Shown here piece after piece: positions 26,968 through 33,588 of a stretch of 33,588 nucleotides of DNA (positions within the stretch are counted from its first letter, which is position 1; each line of letters opens with the position of its first letter). The translations under genes and the position numbers were made by a program. The notes beneath the pieces are model-generated. The model worked only from the letters and a program-made list of their open reading frames with translations. It did no database searches and was not told the DNA's origin. Source of the stretch: Arthrospiribacter ruber (lineage in GTDB: Bacteria; Bacteroidota; Bacteroidia; Cytophagales; Cyclobacteriaceae); the NCBI RefSeq assembly GCF_019343195.1, contig NZ_RPHB01000016.1, positions 1-33,588 on the forward strand, read 5' to 3'.

Positions 26968-27319
26968 TTTACCATAAACTGACAAGAAATTGTTAAAATA
27001 TTTGGCATTATAGAATGAAAGTAGAAGAATTGAGAGTTTCCTATTAGAAACACAATCAAAAAATATCCGGATCCTTGCACGGTAAATCCAAAAACCCAAA
27101 CCCTCAACTTTACTTCTAACCTTGAATAGAAAATGTGCTGCGGGGAGGAACGAATTCCGACCGGGCCGGCGGTTGGTTTGTGGGTTGATAGGTTTCGGAA
27201 TTCTTGATCTTTTTGTTACTTTTTGCATCAAGGCAAAAAGTATAAGACCAATCTCCTACCAATTCCCCCTCACCCATAAAATACCATGTACAGGGTAATA
27301 TCACCAAAACTTTGAATGA

Positions 27320-27345
27320 AAAGAACTCCCCGGAAGGAGTTCTTT
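27320..27345. terminator. Terminator hairpin
   Basis: AAAGAACTCC and GGAGTTCTTT form a perfect 10-bp stem with a 6-base loop and short T-runs both ways. No adjacent gene ends right here, so it may be a relic or serve a small transcript. Confidence 0.65.
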
Positions 27346-27634
27346 ATAGGTGACTCGAACGATTCCTGCTCCACATTCCAGGTGGGGTACTCAACTTTCT
27401 TTTTCCAAAATAATCCTCACGATTTTACAGGGACTAATCATTAAATACTAAAAATAAATTATATCTACCAAAAATCAAGGTTGTTAACGGGTTATTTTAT
27501 TTCAATTGAATATTCCGGCTGATCTTGACCCCCTAAAATAGGAGGGATGATATTCCTGATCCTTTGGTCCTCAATAGAGGAGGGGATTTATCAATGCCAG
27601 AAAAAGTAAAAGTCTGGAATGAACCTAGAAAGAC

Positions 27635-27785
27635 AAAGCCAGACCTTGTAAGCTAAGAACCAGAGAAAACCAGTCCTACAGTAGATGAAATCCTGTGCAA
27701 CGAATCGCCTGAAGCCCTCTTTTAGCTGTTGAAAATTTAATAAAAACCTATAAAAATTACTTGGAATTTAAGACAGTACCTCGAT
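27635..27785. repeat. Dispersed gene-end repeat, copy C
   Basis: The 151-bp copy shares long words with copy A (CTTGTAAGCT, GAGAAAACCAG, CAGTAGATGAAA) and its last 48 bp are almost identical to copy B. It lies about 118 bp beyond the stop of the gajB-like gene, on the same side as copies A and B relative to their genes. Confidence 0.8.
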
Positions 27786-27902
27786 TAGCGTTTCGTGTTT
27801 TATTTATGTCATCTGCTCTGTGCGTTAGCAGGCAAGCTCTTTGGCTGGTTTTGGTTGTGTGTCTGCATGTGCGACTAGCCAATGTGCTTGACGTGGCATT
27901 GA

Positions 27903-29699
27903 TTAATTTAATTTCTTTTTCCATTCATCTACGTCATCTTCTGGCACAGCCAACATTAGGACTTTACGAGGTCTGGTCATACCAACATATACAATCCTCA
28001 ATTCTTCTTGATAAGCTGGTTTCAATGTGTCAAAATCACGAGATAACATATTTACATAATTCATACCTGCTTTTTTACCTAATAATAATAGAACAGCTTC
28101 AAATGTTTTCCCTTTCGCCGAATGGACTGTCCCAAAGTAAAAAGGATGAACATCCCCATGATTCATATTATTTCCAAATAGTTCATCAATTTGAATATTC
28201 CCATTATCTGTTTCTATTTGGAACTTAATTTTATATTTCGAAAATAGTTTATTCGCCTCATTAATCCACTCATTGAGAGTTTTTTGTTTGGTCGTTGGCA
28301 TTAATTTGATAAGCTCAAACAAATTATCTCGATGCTCTTTTATTCCATGGCTGTCAATTAAGGATTGTACAAATGAGTTTGTGCAATAGAAGTTCTTATC
28401 GTCAGGTTTATTTACAGCTTCAATTATACCTTTCTCCAATAATCTATAGCCTTCTTTAAATGCACCATTTTCGTACAAATGCTTACCTTTTACAATATCT
28501 TTTACATGGTAATTATTTGGTATCCATGGATTAGCTGAAAACTCAAATTTGTCTCTTTGAACACCAAGAAACTGAGATTTAGATTGACCTCGGTATAATA
28601 TAGCGACATTTTCTTTATTTATTTCAATCCCATTTTCTTCACAAGTTGCACAAAACAAACACATTATTTTGTCGAAACTGCTTTTACTTTCCTCTGGAGT
28701 TACAATCCAATCCTGTGTACCTCTTTTTTTCTTTTCTGGTTTGTACCCAATAATTGAAGGTACATAGTCATAGGAGGCAATTGACTTTGTTACGGCTTTA
28801 ATTCTATCAAATGACGATAAGAAGTTTATGAATCTACATATATTCTCAGAGCTGCGTCTGTTTTCATTTAGCTCAATCTTTTCCCATTGATTATATTTTT
28901 CGTCAAAGAGTTCAGGACGAGCGTTATTCCATTCAAATATGGATTGGTCCCTATCACCTATTAACATGAAATTTCCTGCACCTGAATTATTTAGTGCGTC
29001 AATTACTCCCATTTGAATATCATTAGTGTCTTGAGCCTCATCAATGATAAAGTATTCAAACTGATTGGCTATGTTTTGAGCTATTAGAGGGTATTTCTGT
29101 AATATTTTTAATGCTATGTAGTTTGCATCTGATTGATTTGCATATCCAACTCTAAATAGGTCATTTTTTGAATTAATTATGTTTTGGATATTGCCATTTA
29201 TCTCTCCCGATTTATTGAGATAAATCCATCTAAAATGAAATGCCTGATGTGGGGCAATCATAATTAGATTATCATTGAAATCAAAGGTGGTTTTATCAAA
29301 ATACTGATGTGGGTCTCTCGCATAACGATTAATGCTCCAAGTAGAGTAAGGTTCTCCAACTAATTCAGGTCTTTGTTTACAGCCCATGACTAGATGACCA
29401 TAAGGCATGAATATGTATTGATTAATGAAACTGTCAAGTGTCCCTAGAAAATGAGGGTAGCCAATTTTTTGTTTAACATCAAAATCTACTTTTAATTTAT
29501 CTGCAATCTCTTCACAAGCCACATTTGTAAAAGATAGAGCCGCTATTCCTTTATGTTTAAATTCTTTTTGTGAAAATAGCTTTGACATTCTAGCTGCAAC
29601 GGAGTAAGTCTTTCCACTACCAGGACATGCTTTTACAACGACACAACCAGTATCGTAATTTAATATCTCATTTTGACTATCTGATAAATGACTATACAT
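27903..29699 (-). CDS. gajB: Gabija UvrD-like helicase GajB
   Basis: I start at ATG 29699 (MYSHLSDSQNEILNYDTGCV), one base after the gajA stop; the longer frame uses TTG. The 598-residue SF1 helicase has Walker A ACPGSGKT at 24-31, motif II DEAQD at 220-224, motif III-like LIGDRDQSIFEW, motif V GTVHSAKGKTFEAV and motif VI YVGMTRPRKVLML. GajB acts with the GajA nuclease, sensing nucleotide depletion or DNA termini during phage infection. The close spacing to gajA fits a two-gene Gabija operon. Confidence 0.9.
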   Translation of the reverse strand: MYSHLSDSQNEILNYDTGCVVVKACPGSGKTYSVAARMSKLFSQKEFKHKGIAALSFTNVACEEIADKLKVDFDVKQKIGYPHFLGTLDSFINQYIFMPYGHLVMGCKQRPELVGEPYSTWSINRYARDPHQYFDKTTFDFNDNLIMIAPHQAFHFRWIYLNKSGEINGNIQNIINSKNDLFRVGYANQSDANYIALKILQKYPLIAQNIANQFEYFIIDEAQDTNDIQMGVIDALNNSGAGNFMLIGDRDQSIFEWNNARPELFDEKYNQWEKIELNENRRSSENICRFINFLSSFDRIKAVTKSIASYDYVPSIIGYKPEKKKRGTQDWIVTPEESKSSFDKIMCLFCATCEENGIEINKENVAILYRGQSKSQFLGVQRDKFEFSANPWIPNNYHVKDIVKGKHLYENGAFKEGYRLLEKGIIEAVNKPDDKNFYCTNSFVQSLIDSHGIKEHRDNLFELIKLMPTTKQKTLNEWINEANKLFSKYKIKFQIETDNGNIQIDELFGNNMNHGDVHPFYFGTVHSAKGKTFEAVLLLLGKKAGMNYVNMLSRDFDTLKPAYQEELRIVYVGMTRPRKVLMLAVPEDDVDEWKKKLN

Positions 29700-29700
29700 A

Positions 29701-31704
29701 TTAAACTCCAAGAATTACCCAATTCAGAGCTCTTTCAATATAAGTAGGAACTTTAAATCTTTCTTGAATTTGGGTACTGTTATCTAAGAAATAAGCTAAA
29801 TTTTCTGCTAGTGCAGACTTGTCTTTGTTTGAGTTCAACTTACTTAATATATCATGTGCTTTCATTTCAATAGAAGAGGTTGCTGAACAAAAAAACGTTT
29901 GAGGGTGCATTTTCATGTATATCAACCTTATTAACCAACAATTAAAACTATCAGCAACCATTAATTCATATTCAAAAGTATTACTTGCAAGCTCTACTTT
30001 TAGATTTCCTGCTGAAAGTTCTGTAGCAACTTTTGCTCTATCTGAGATTTTATTGAATCGTTCATCTAACACTTGTTTTATAAAAGCTTCTTTCTCCTGA
30101 TAATAACCTAAGTTTAAATCATCCTCGGCAATAAAATTCACAATTCTATTAGTTGAATCAATAATTTCCTCACCTTTAAGAATATGATGTATCTTTTTAG
30201 CCTCTACTTTAGTAATTTCTTGGTCTGCATCGATAAAATGCTTTGGCGATATTTGTCCTTTATCATCATCAGTAAGAATAGAGCAACGAGAATTTAATCT
30301 TTTATTGGATGCGTCAGAATTAAAAAGTTTGGCAAAAGGTTCAAAAGCGACACCATTTATATTGACGATTTCAATACCATTTTTATCTATGTCATATGAA
30401 GCATTTACAACCTTAGCAAAAGAAGGTAGTAACAAAGCTTCAGATATACCTTCAACTATAATCACTCCGTTCGCAAAAAACAATTGAGATTTTGTTACAT
30501 CCAGAAACTTCCGCAAATATGATTTATTCTTTGTGTCTAATTCAGAATTTTTTACTGTAAACGAAGCAATATTGTTAGGTGTTTTTTGTAAAATAATTAA
30601 ATTATCAAGTTTTGATTTTGCGGTTATCGTTGGAGAATGAGATGTGATGAATATTTGTGCACCAAAGTCTTGTAGATGGTTTAAATAGTTGAAAAATGTA
30701 TTTTGTTTGTGCGGATGGAGATGTGCTTCTGGCTCTTCAATTAATAATGCATAATAATGCTCAATCTTTTCTTTTCTGCGATTTTCGATATCACCTAATA
30801 CAGCAGAGGCAAGTATCAAGTTATTTTCTCCTAAGCCATTTTGAGAAATATCAAAATATTTTTGTTTAAATAATTCTTCTCCAATTAGTTCATCAGAATA
30901 GACTGATTTTCTCGTTAGTACACCCTTTACAATGTTATCATACTTATATTCTAGAAATCTCAGATTAATTTTTGAAGTTTTTGAATTAATATCTGATTTT
31001 TCTAAATGCTCATTAATTGAATTTTCTCCAGTCTTTATAAGACCTGTCCAATCCTCATCATTAATTACATTTTCTAGTTTCTGAGCTAGTTCAGTTTTCT
31101 TAGCCATATCCAGATTAACCTCTTCGGGTTCTCCTTCTCCATTTTTCAAATATTTTGTAATTTCTTTGAATAATGATGTTACCTTATTTTCTCTGGCATA
31201 TGGTTTAAGTTCTTGTTCTGCATTTCTTAAGGGAGCTAAATATGAATAATATATTTGTTGTGCTTCTTCTGGTTTTACTGGCTGTCCTTCGAGTTCGCCA
31301 CCCCAAATACTCCATCTTAATACTTTGTTCCCTTTCTCATTTGTATCTAAAAAATATTTGAAATGGATTTGTATATTCTGGTCATCTGGATTATCAGCAT
31401 CTTGAAACACCATTGAATTAAAATAAAACCTATCCTGTGCATCCTCAATTTTAAAAATCAGGTCAAATTCTATAGGCTCTAATTCATCTGAAATTTCTGT
31501 CGTGTCAATATAAAAGTCTTCGTCATTTCTTATCCCAATATCTCGCCATTGTTTTCCTATACTTAAGCAAATACGCAAAGCATCTATAATTGCTGACTTA
31601 CCTGCATTATTTTCTCCGATAATAATGTTAACTCCTTTATTAAATTCTAAGGTGATGTCATTAATTGACCGAAATTTTTTGATGCTTAATGTTTCTAAAT
31701 ACAT
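29701..31704 (-). CDS. gajA: Gabija OLD-family ATPase/TOPRIM nuclease GajA
   Basis: The 667-residue protein begins MYLETLSIKKFRSINDITLE, typical of OLD-family ATPases. It has Walker A GENNAGKS at 30-37, Walker B LLIEEPEAHLHP at 320-331 and the H-switch ITSHSPT at 353-359. The TOPRIM domain has Glu418 in VEGISE and acidic LTDDDKG at 478-483. GajA is a site-specific DNA nicking endonuclease held inactive by nucleotides and freed during phage replication. It is followed after one base by gajB. No clear promoter box was found in the upstream 31705-31760. Confidence 0.92.
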   Translation of the reverse strand: MYLETLSIKKFRSINDITLEFNKGVNIIIGENNAGKSAIIDALRICLSIGKQWRDIGIRNDEDFYIDTTEISDELEPIEFDLIFKIEDAQDRFYFNSMVFQDADNPDDQNIQIHFKYFLDTNEKGNKVLRWSIWGGELEGQPVKPEEAQQIYYSYLAPLRNAEQELKPYARENKVTSLFKEITKYLKNGEGEPEEVNLDMAKKTELAQKLENVINDEDWTGLIKTGENSINEHLEKSDINSKTSKINLRFLEYKYDNIVKGVLTRKSVYSDELIGEELFKQKYFDISQNGLGENNLILASAVLGDIENRRKEKIEHYYALLIEEPEAHLHPHKQNTFFNYLNHLQDFGAQIFITSHSPTITAKSKLDNLIILQKTPNNIASFTVKNSELDTKNKSYLRKFLDVTKSQLFFANGVIIVEGISEALLLPSFAKVVNASYDIDKNGIEIVNINGVAFEPFAKLFNSDASNKRLNSRCSILTDDDKGQISPKHFIDADQEITKVEAKKIHHILKGEEIIDSTNRIVNFIAEDDLNLGYYQEKEAFIKQVLDERFNKISDRAKVATELSAGNLKVELASNTFEYELMVADSFNCWLIRLIYMKMHPQTFFCSATSSIEMKAHDILSKLNSNKDKSALAENLAYFLDNSTQIQERFKVPTYIERALNWVILGV

Positions 31705-31866
31705 GATTTTATCTTAGGTAGTTTTTGATTAATATCTGAAATCGTGGGTGTGGAAAAGAATAGCTCTTTTCCAAGCTGTAGAATCAGCTTGTGCGCTGGA
31801 GCTTGCAAATGTGCTATTTGTGCGTTGGCTTCTCATCATCGGTTTAATCTACGTTTTGTCGGTTTT

Positions 31867-32007
31867 TTAACATGAACGCTAACAATCACTTTTCACAATA
31901 GCGGATAGCACTCCAAGTTGGCATGCTATCAACAATATTGCTGATATTTGCCAATCACCAAACCTACCCATTTCCTCCCACCCATAAAATACCCTGTACA
32001 GGGTAAT
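31867..32007. repeat. Dispersed intergenic repeat, copy 2
   Basis: This is the partner of 26828-26967, ending in the palindrome CCCTGTACAGGG at 31992-32003 followed by TAATTTCACC. The copies differ by scattered substitutions, indicating independent drift after duplication. Confidence 0.75.
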
Positions 32008-32027
32008 TTCACCTACATAAAACAAAA

Positions 32028-32050
32028 AAGCCCCGGAATCCGGAGCCTTT
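32028..32050. terminator. Terminator-like hairpin
   Basis: GCCCCGG and CCGGAGC pair at six of seven positions around AAT, preceded by A6 and followed by CTTT. It is bidirectional in form and lies between the gajA upstream region and the cut gene. Confidence 0.6.
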
Positions 32051-32057
32051 GGCATTT

Positions 32058-32126
32058 AAAGTCTAAGACTTTAGAAGAATCAGCAGTCTAAGACTGCGAG
32101 GATAAGGGTCCAAGACTAAGTCTTGA
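32058..32126. repeat. Three related perfect palindromes
   Basis: AAAGTCTAAGACTTT (32058-32072), CAGTCTAAGACTG (32084-32096) and CAAGACTAAGTCTTG (32112-32126) are each perfect palindromes around a central A and share the AGTCT/AGACT core, in inverted order in the third. They are spaced about 26-28 bp centre to centre. Confidence 0.8.
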
Positions 32127-32133
32127 ACCAAAA

Positions 32134-32199
32134 GGGCAACAGGGGCTAATTCCGAAATTCCGCTACGCTCCACTTCGGTTTAGCCCTTAAATGTTAGGC
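32134..32199 (-). other. attC-like site after a truncated gene
   Basis: GGGCTAA (32143-32149) pairs with TTAGCCC (32180-32186) and CCGAA (32152-32156) with TTCGG (32174-32178). On the minus strand GCCTAAC, the attC R-box form, lies 8 bp after the stop of the truncated ORF; the opposite box (GTTGCCC) is not a good match. A gene followed at once by such a site is the integron-cassette layout. Confidence 0.5.
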
Positions 32200-32206
32200 A
32201 CAGCTT

Positions 32207-32345
32207 TTATTTCCAAATTTGTAAGGCATTCGCAAGTTCTTTATTCTCTTTTTCAATATTCTCAATTAAACGAGTCAGATTAACCTTTGTAATTGGAATT
32301 GTAGCCAAGTCATTAATGTCTGGGTTTGGATTTGCAACAAAAAAC
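32207..32345 (-). pseudogene. 3' remnant of a gene cut by the IS3 element
   Basis: The open minus-strand frame ends NPDINDLATIPITKV then NLTRLIENIEKENKELANAL before a TAA. It is helical and charged with no recognised family. The IS3 element starts one base upstream and the rest of the gene should lie beyond the right edge of the window. Confidence 0.6.
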
Positions 32346-32356
32346 TGGACAACATA

Positions 32357-33184
32357 TTAAGCTGCTATTTTTTGATTTAAGTTTTCAAACTGTTCAGGAG
32401 TCATATACTTCAAATAAGAATGCTTCCTTTTTTTGTTGTACCAAATTTCTATAAATTCAAATATTGCAACCTTTGCCTCGGGTATTGTTTTAAATAAAGA
32501 ATGATATACCATTTCAGATTTGATTATTTTAAAGAAGTTCTCAGCCACAGCATTGTCCCAGCAATTTCCTTTTCTGCTCATACTCTGGCTGATGTTGTAA
32601 CGGCCTAAATAAGCTCTGAATTGATTACAGGCATATTGGACACCTCTGTCAGAATGAAAGATCAGTTCAAATGGATTGACAGGTCTGTTCTTTATTGCCA
32701 TTTTAAATGCTGCTATTACAGTTGACTCTGCATCCATACCATGGCTCATGGACCATCCGATTATCTTTCTGTCGTAGAGATCCATGATAATAGTCAGATA
32801 TAACCAACCCTGTAAAGTCCTGACATAAGTGATGTCTGACACCCATTTCTGTCCTTTCCTTTCCGCTGTAAAATCCCTTTCCAGAAGATTCGGGGATATG
32901 CTGAATGAATGATCTGAATCAGTTGTTACAACTTTGAATTTCTTGGAAATAATACTCCTTATCCCCATTTTCTTCATAATTCTGGCTACTCTGGGACGTG
33001 ATACAAAGATTCCCCTATCCCTGAGATCTATTGTAAGTTTTGGACTACCGGAACGGCCCTTGCTCAGTTCGTACAAGGATTTTATTTCTTCTTTAAGGAC
33101 TTGGTTTTCCATAGCTCTTTTGGAAGGCTTACGGTTTAACCATTCATAATATCCACTTCTACTGACTCCTAAGACATGGCACAT
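32357..33184 (-). CDS. IS3-family transposase OrfB (DDE integrase)
   Basis: The 275-residue frame from [20 protein letters not shown] has an HTH_21-type segment and then the retroviral-integrase core with Asp117 (WVSDITY), Asp179 (FHSDRG) and Glu215 (NAVAEN), the DD(35)E triad of IS3 transposases. The real product is probably an OrfAB fusion: upstream in this frame the sequence [20 protein letters not shown] leads back to the A6G slippery site at 33265-33271. Confidence 0.93.
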   Translation of the reverse strand: MCHVLGVSRSGYYEWLNRKPSKRAMENQVLKEEIKSLYELSKGRSGSPKLTIDLRDRGIFVSRPRVARIMKKMGIRSIISKKFKVVTTDSDHSFSISPNLLERDFTAERKGQKWVSDITYVRTLQGWLYLTIIMDLYDRKIIGWSMSHGMDAESTVIAAFKMAIKNRPVNPFELIFHSDRGVQYACNQFRAYLGRYNISQSMSRKGNCWDNAVAENFFKIIKSEMVYHSLFKTIPEAKVAIFEFIEIWYNKKRKHSYLKYMTPEQFENLNQKIAA

Positions 33185-33216
33185 CTTCTCAACAGCAAAT
33201 TGGTTCTGATTGTCAT

Positions 33217-33534
33217 TTATGAACCTGAATATTTGTTGTCGCTCCTGGAGAAGATGCTTACTGCCTTTTTTAGGATATCACGTTCAATCTGTGCGTCTTT
33301 CAAGGCTTTCTTAAGCTCTGAGATCTCTCTCTGCTCTGGGGTAAGAACTGGATTCCCGTTACCAGAAAAGCTGGACTGTCCGCTTACAGAAAATTCCCTG
33401 CTCCAACGTCTGACAAGATCAGAACCAATACCAAGTTCCTCGCTAATTTCAGTTGATGTCTTTCCATTACGGTATAATTCAACAACCATTAACTTGAAGG
33501 ATTTATCGAATGACCTTCTTTTTTTCTTTTCCAT
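33217..33534 (-). CDS. IS3-family transposase OrfA (DNA-binding)
   Basis: I start at ATG 33534 ([20 protein letters not shown]), 105 residues; the longer frame uses TTG at the element end. It has a helix-turn-helix ([20 protein letters not shown]) and a leucine-zipper-like helix ([20 protein letters not shown]), as expected for OrfA, which binds the terminal repeats. It ends SDNKYSGS in the zero frame. Confidence 0.9.
   Translation of the reverse strand: MEKKKRRSFDKSFKLMVVELYRNGKTSTEISEELGIGSDLVRRWSREFSVSGQSSFSGNGNPVLTPEQREISELKKALKDAQIERDILKKAVSIFSRSDNKYSGS
33265..33271 (-). promoter_or_regulatory. A6G programmed -1 frameshift site
   Basis: On the minus strand CTAAAAAAGGCAG contains the A6G slippery heptamer in the codons for IleLeuLysLys of OrfA. 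A -1 slip joins OrfA to the frame [13 protein letters not shown] and into OrfB, producing the active OrfAB transposase. Confidence 0.75.
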
Positions 33535-33588
33535 ATCTACTAAGTTAATCGAGCTTAACTTAATGTCCAATCAAATGTAGCAGATCCA

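Larger units (their letters stand above)
26810..27902. other. Repeat-rich intergenic region without a convincing gene
   Basis: The short frames here lack coding character. The region holds half of a dispersed repeat pair (26828-26967), an ACTTTTTGC/GCAAAAAGT hairpin at 27218-27241, a variant palindrome copy at 27284-27295, a terminator at 27320-27345, a tRNA-T-arm-like word at about 27352-27362, gene-end repeat copy C (27635-27785), and an attC-like stretch at 27795-27895. Confidence 0.75.
31705..32206. other. Intergenic region with several repeat and fold elements
   Basis: No gene is seen. In order it holds an attC-like stretch with GTGCGTTGGC near 31820-31835, dispersed repeat copy 2 (31867-32007), a terminator-like hairpin (32028-32050), three related palindromes (32058-32126) and an attC-like site (32134-32199). 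Confidence 0.7.
32346..33569 (-). mobile_element. IS3-family insertion sequence
   Basis: The 1.2-kb element has two overlapping transposase frames and terminal TGGACA/TGTCCA inverted ends (32346 and 33569), starting TG and ending CA as in IS3 elements. Inward the ends continue similarly (ATTAAG in both). I did not find a clean 3-bp target duplication. It looks intact and interrupts the frame at 32207-32345. Confidence 0.85.

Noticed and set aside
26839-27307. Short minus-strand frames of 63-130 codons
   Set aside because: They overlap one another and run through dispersed repeats and hairpins, with no family signature.
27352-27400. A second tRNA-like fragment containing ACTCGAAC
   Set aside because: Only the T-loop word is present; no stem pairing or acceptor end could be drawn, so it is not listed as a feature of its own.
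27761-28228. A 155-codon plus-strand frame
   Set aside because: It overlaps the end of gajB in antisense and the gene-end repeat; composition is that of a shadow frame.
32346-33571. Target-site duplication of the IS3 element
   Set aside because: Neither AAC/ATC nor AAA/CAA at the two flanks agree, so no duplication is claimed.

Overview
The window looks like a defence-rich chromosomal island of an A+T-rich Bacteroidota bacterium, probably of the Cytophagia/Cyclobacteriaceae kind (the lineage is inferred from style, not proven). Signs are TAnnTTTG-type promoter boxes, almost no Shine-Dalgarno sequences, two 23S-rRNA-intervening-type four-helix proteins, and Bacteroidota versions of Cas, Gabija, AbiE and IS3 proteins. 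Nearly every large gene is on the minus strand.

Bases 1-7308 are one very long CRISPR array. It has about 110 copies of a 30-bp repeat, with 35-37 bp spacers. On the minus strand the repeat ends in ATTGAAAT, so the leader is the A+T-rich stretch at 7309-7514 beside cas2. The array continues beyond base 1. Its old end carries a 774-bp tandem duplication and an aberrant, hairpin-containing interval.

Bases 7515-19692 are a complete type I-B (Cst1/Cst2-like) cas locus, in minus-strand order cas6, cas8, cas7, cas5, cas3, an unknown helical protein, cas4, cas1, cas2. Two small four-helix-bundle genes flank cas1. The locus is broken between cas6 and cas8 by about 0.95 kb read on the plus strand. 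It holds three small toxin-antitoxin-like ORFs and, just upstream of cas8, a candidate crRNA-like regulatory RNA. That element has a pseudo-repeat ending ATTGAAAC, a short pseudo-spacer, and a second partial repeat followed by a hairpin. The pseudo-spacer matches the cas8 start-codon region at 15 of its first 17 bases. The mismatches fall at positions 6, 12 and then 18, the positions that type I Cascade flips out and does not read. I read this as a CreA/CreR-like guide that makes Cascade repress its own cas8-cas7-cas5-cas3 operon. It is the most interesting signal in the window.

Bases 20149-31704 hold four further defence units: an AAA-ATPase/RloB pair (AbiL-like), an AbiE pair whose toxin gene carries one in-frame amber stop, an ApeA-like HEPN protein, and a complete Gabija pair (gajA, gajB). 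Between them lie a 5' fragment of a group II intron, a small secreted-protein gene, several families of dispersed intergenic repeats, and attC-like foldable sites. Bases 32346-33569 are an IS3-family element with an A6G frameshift signal; it has cut an unidentified gene whose 3' end remains at 32207-32345.
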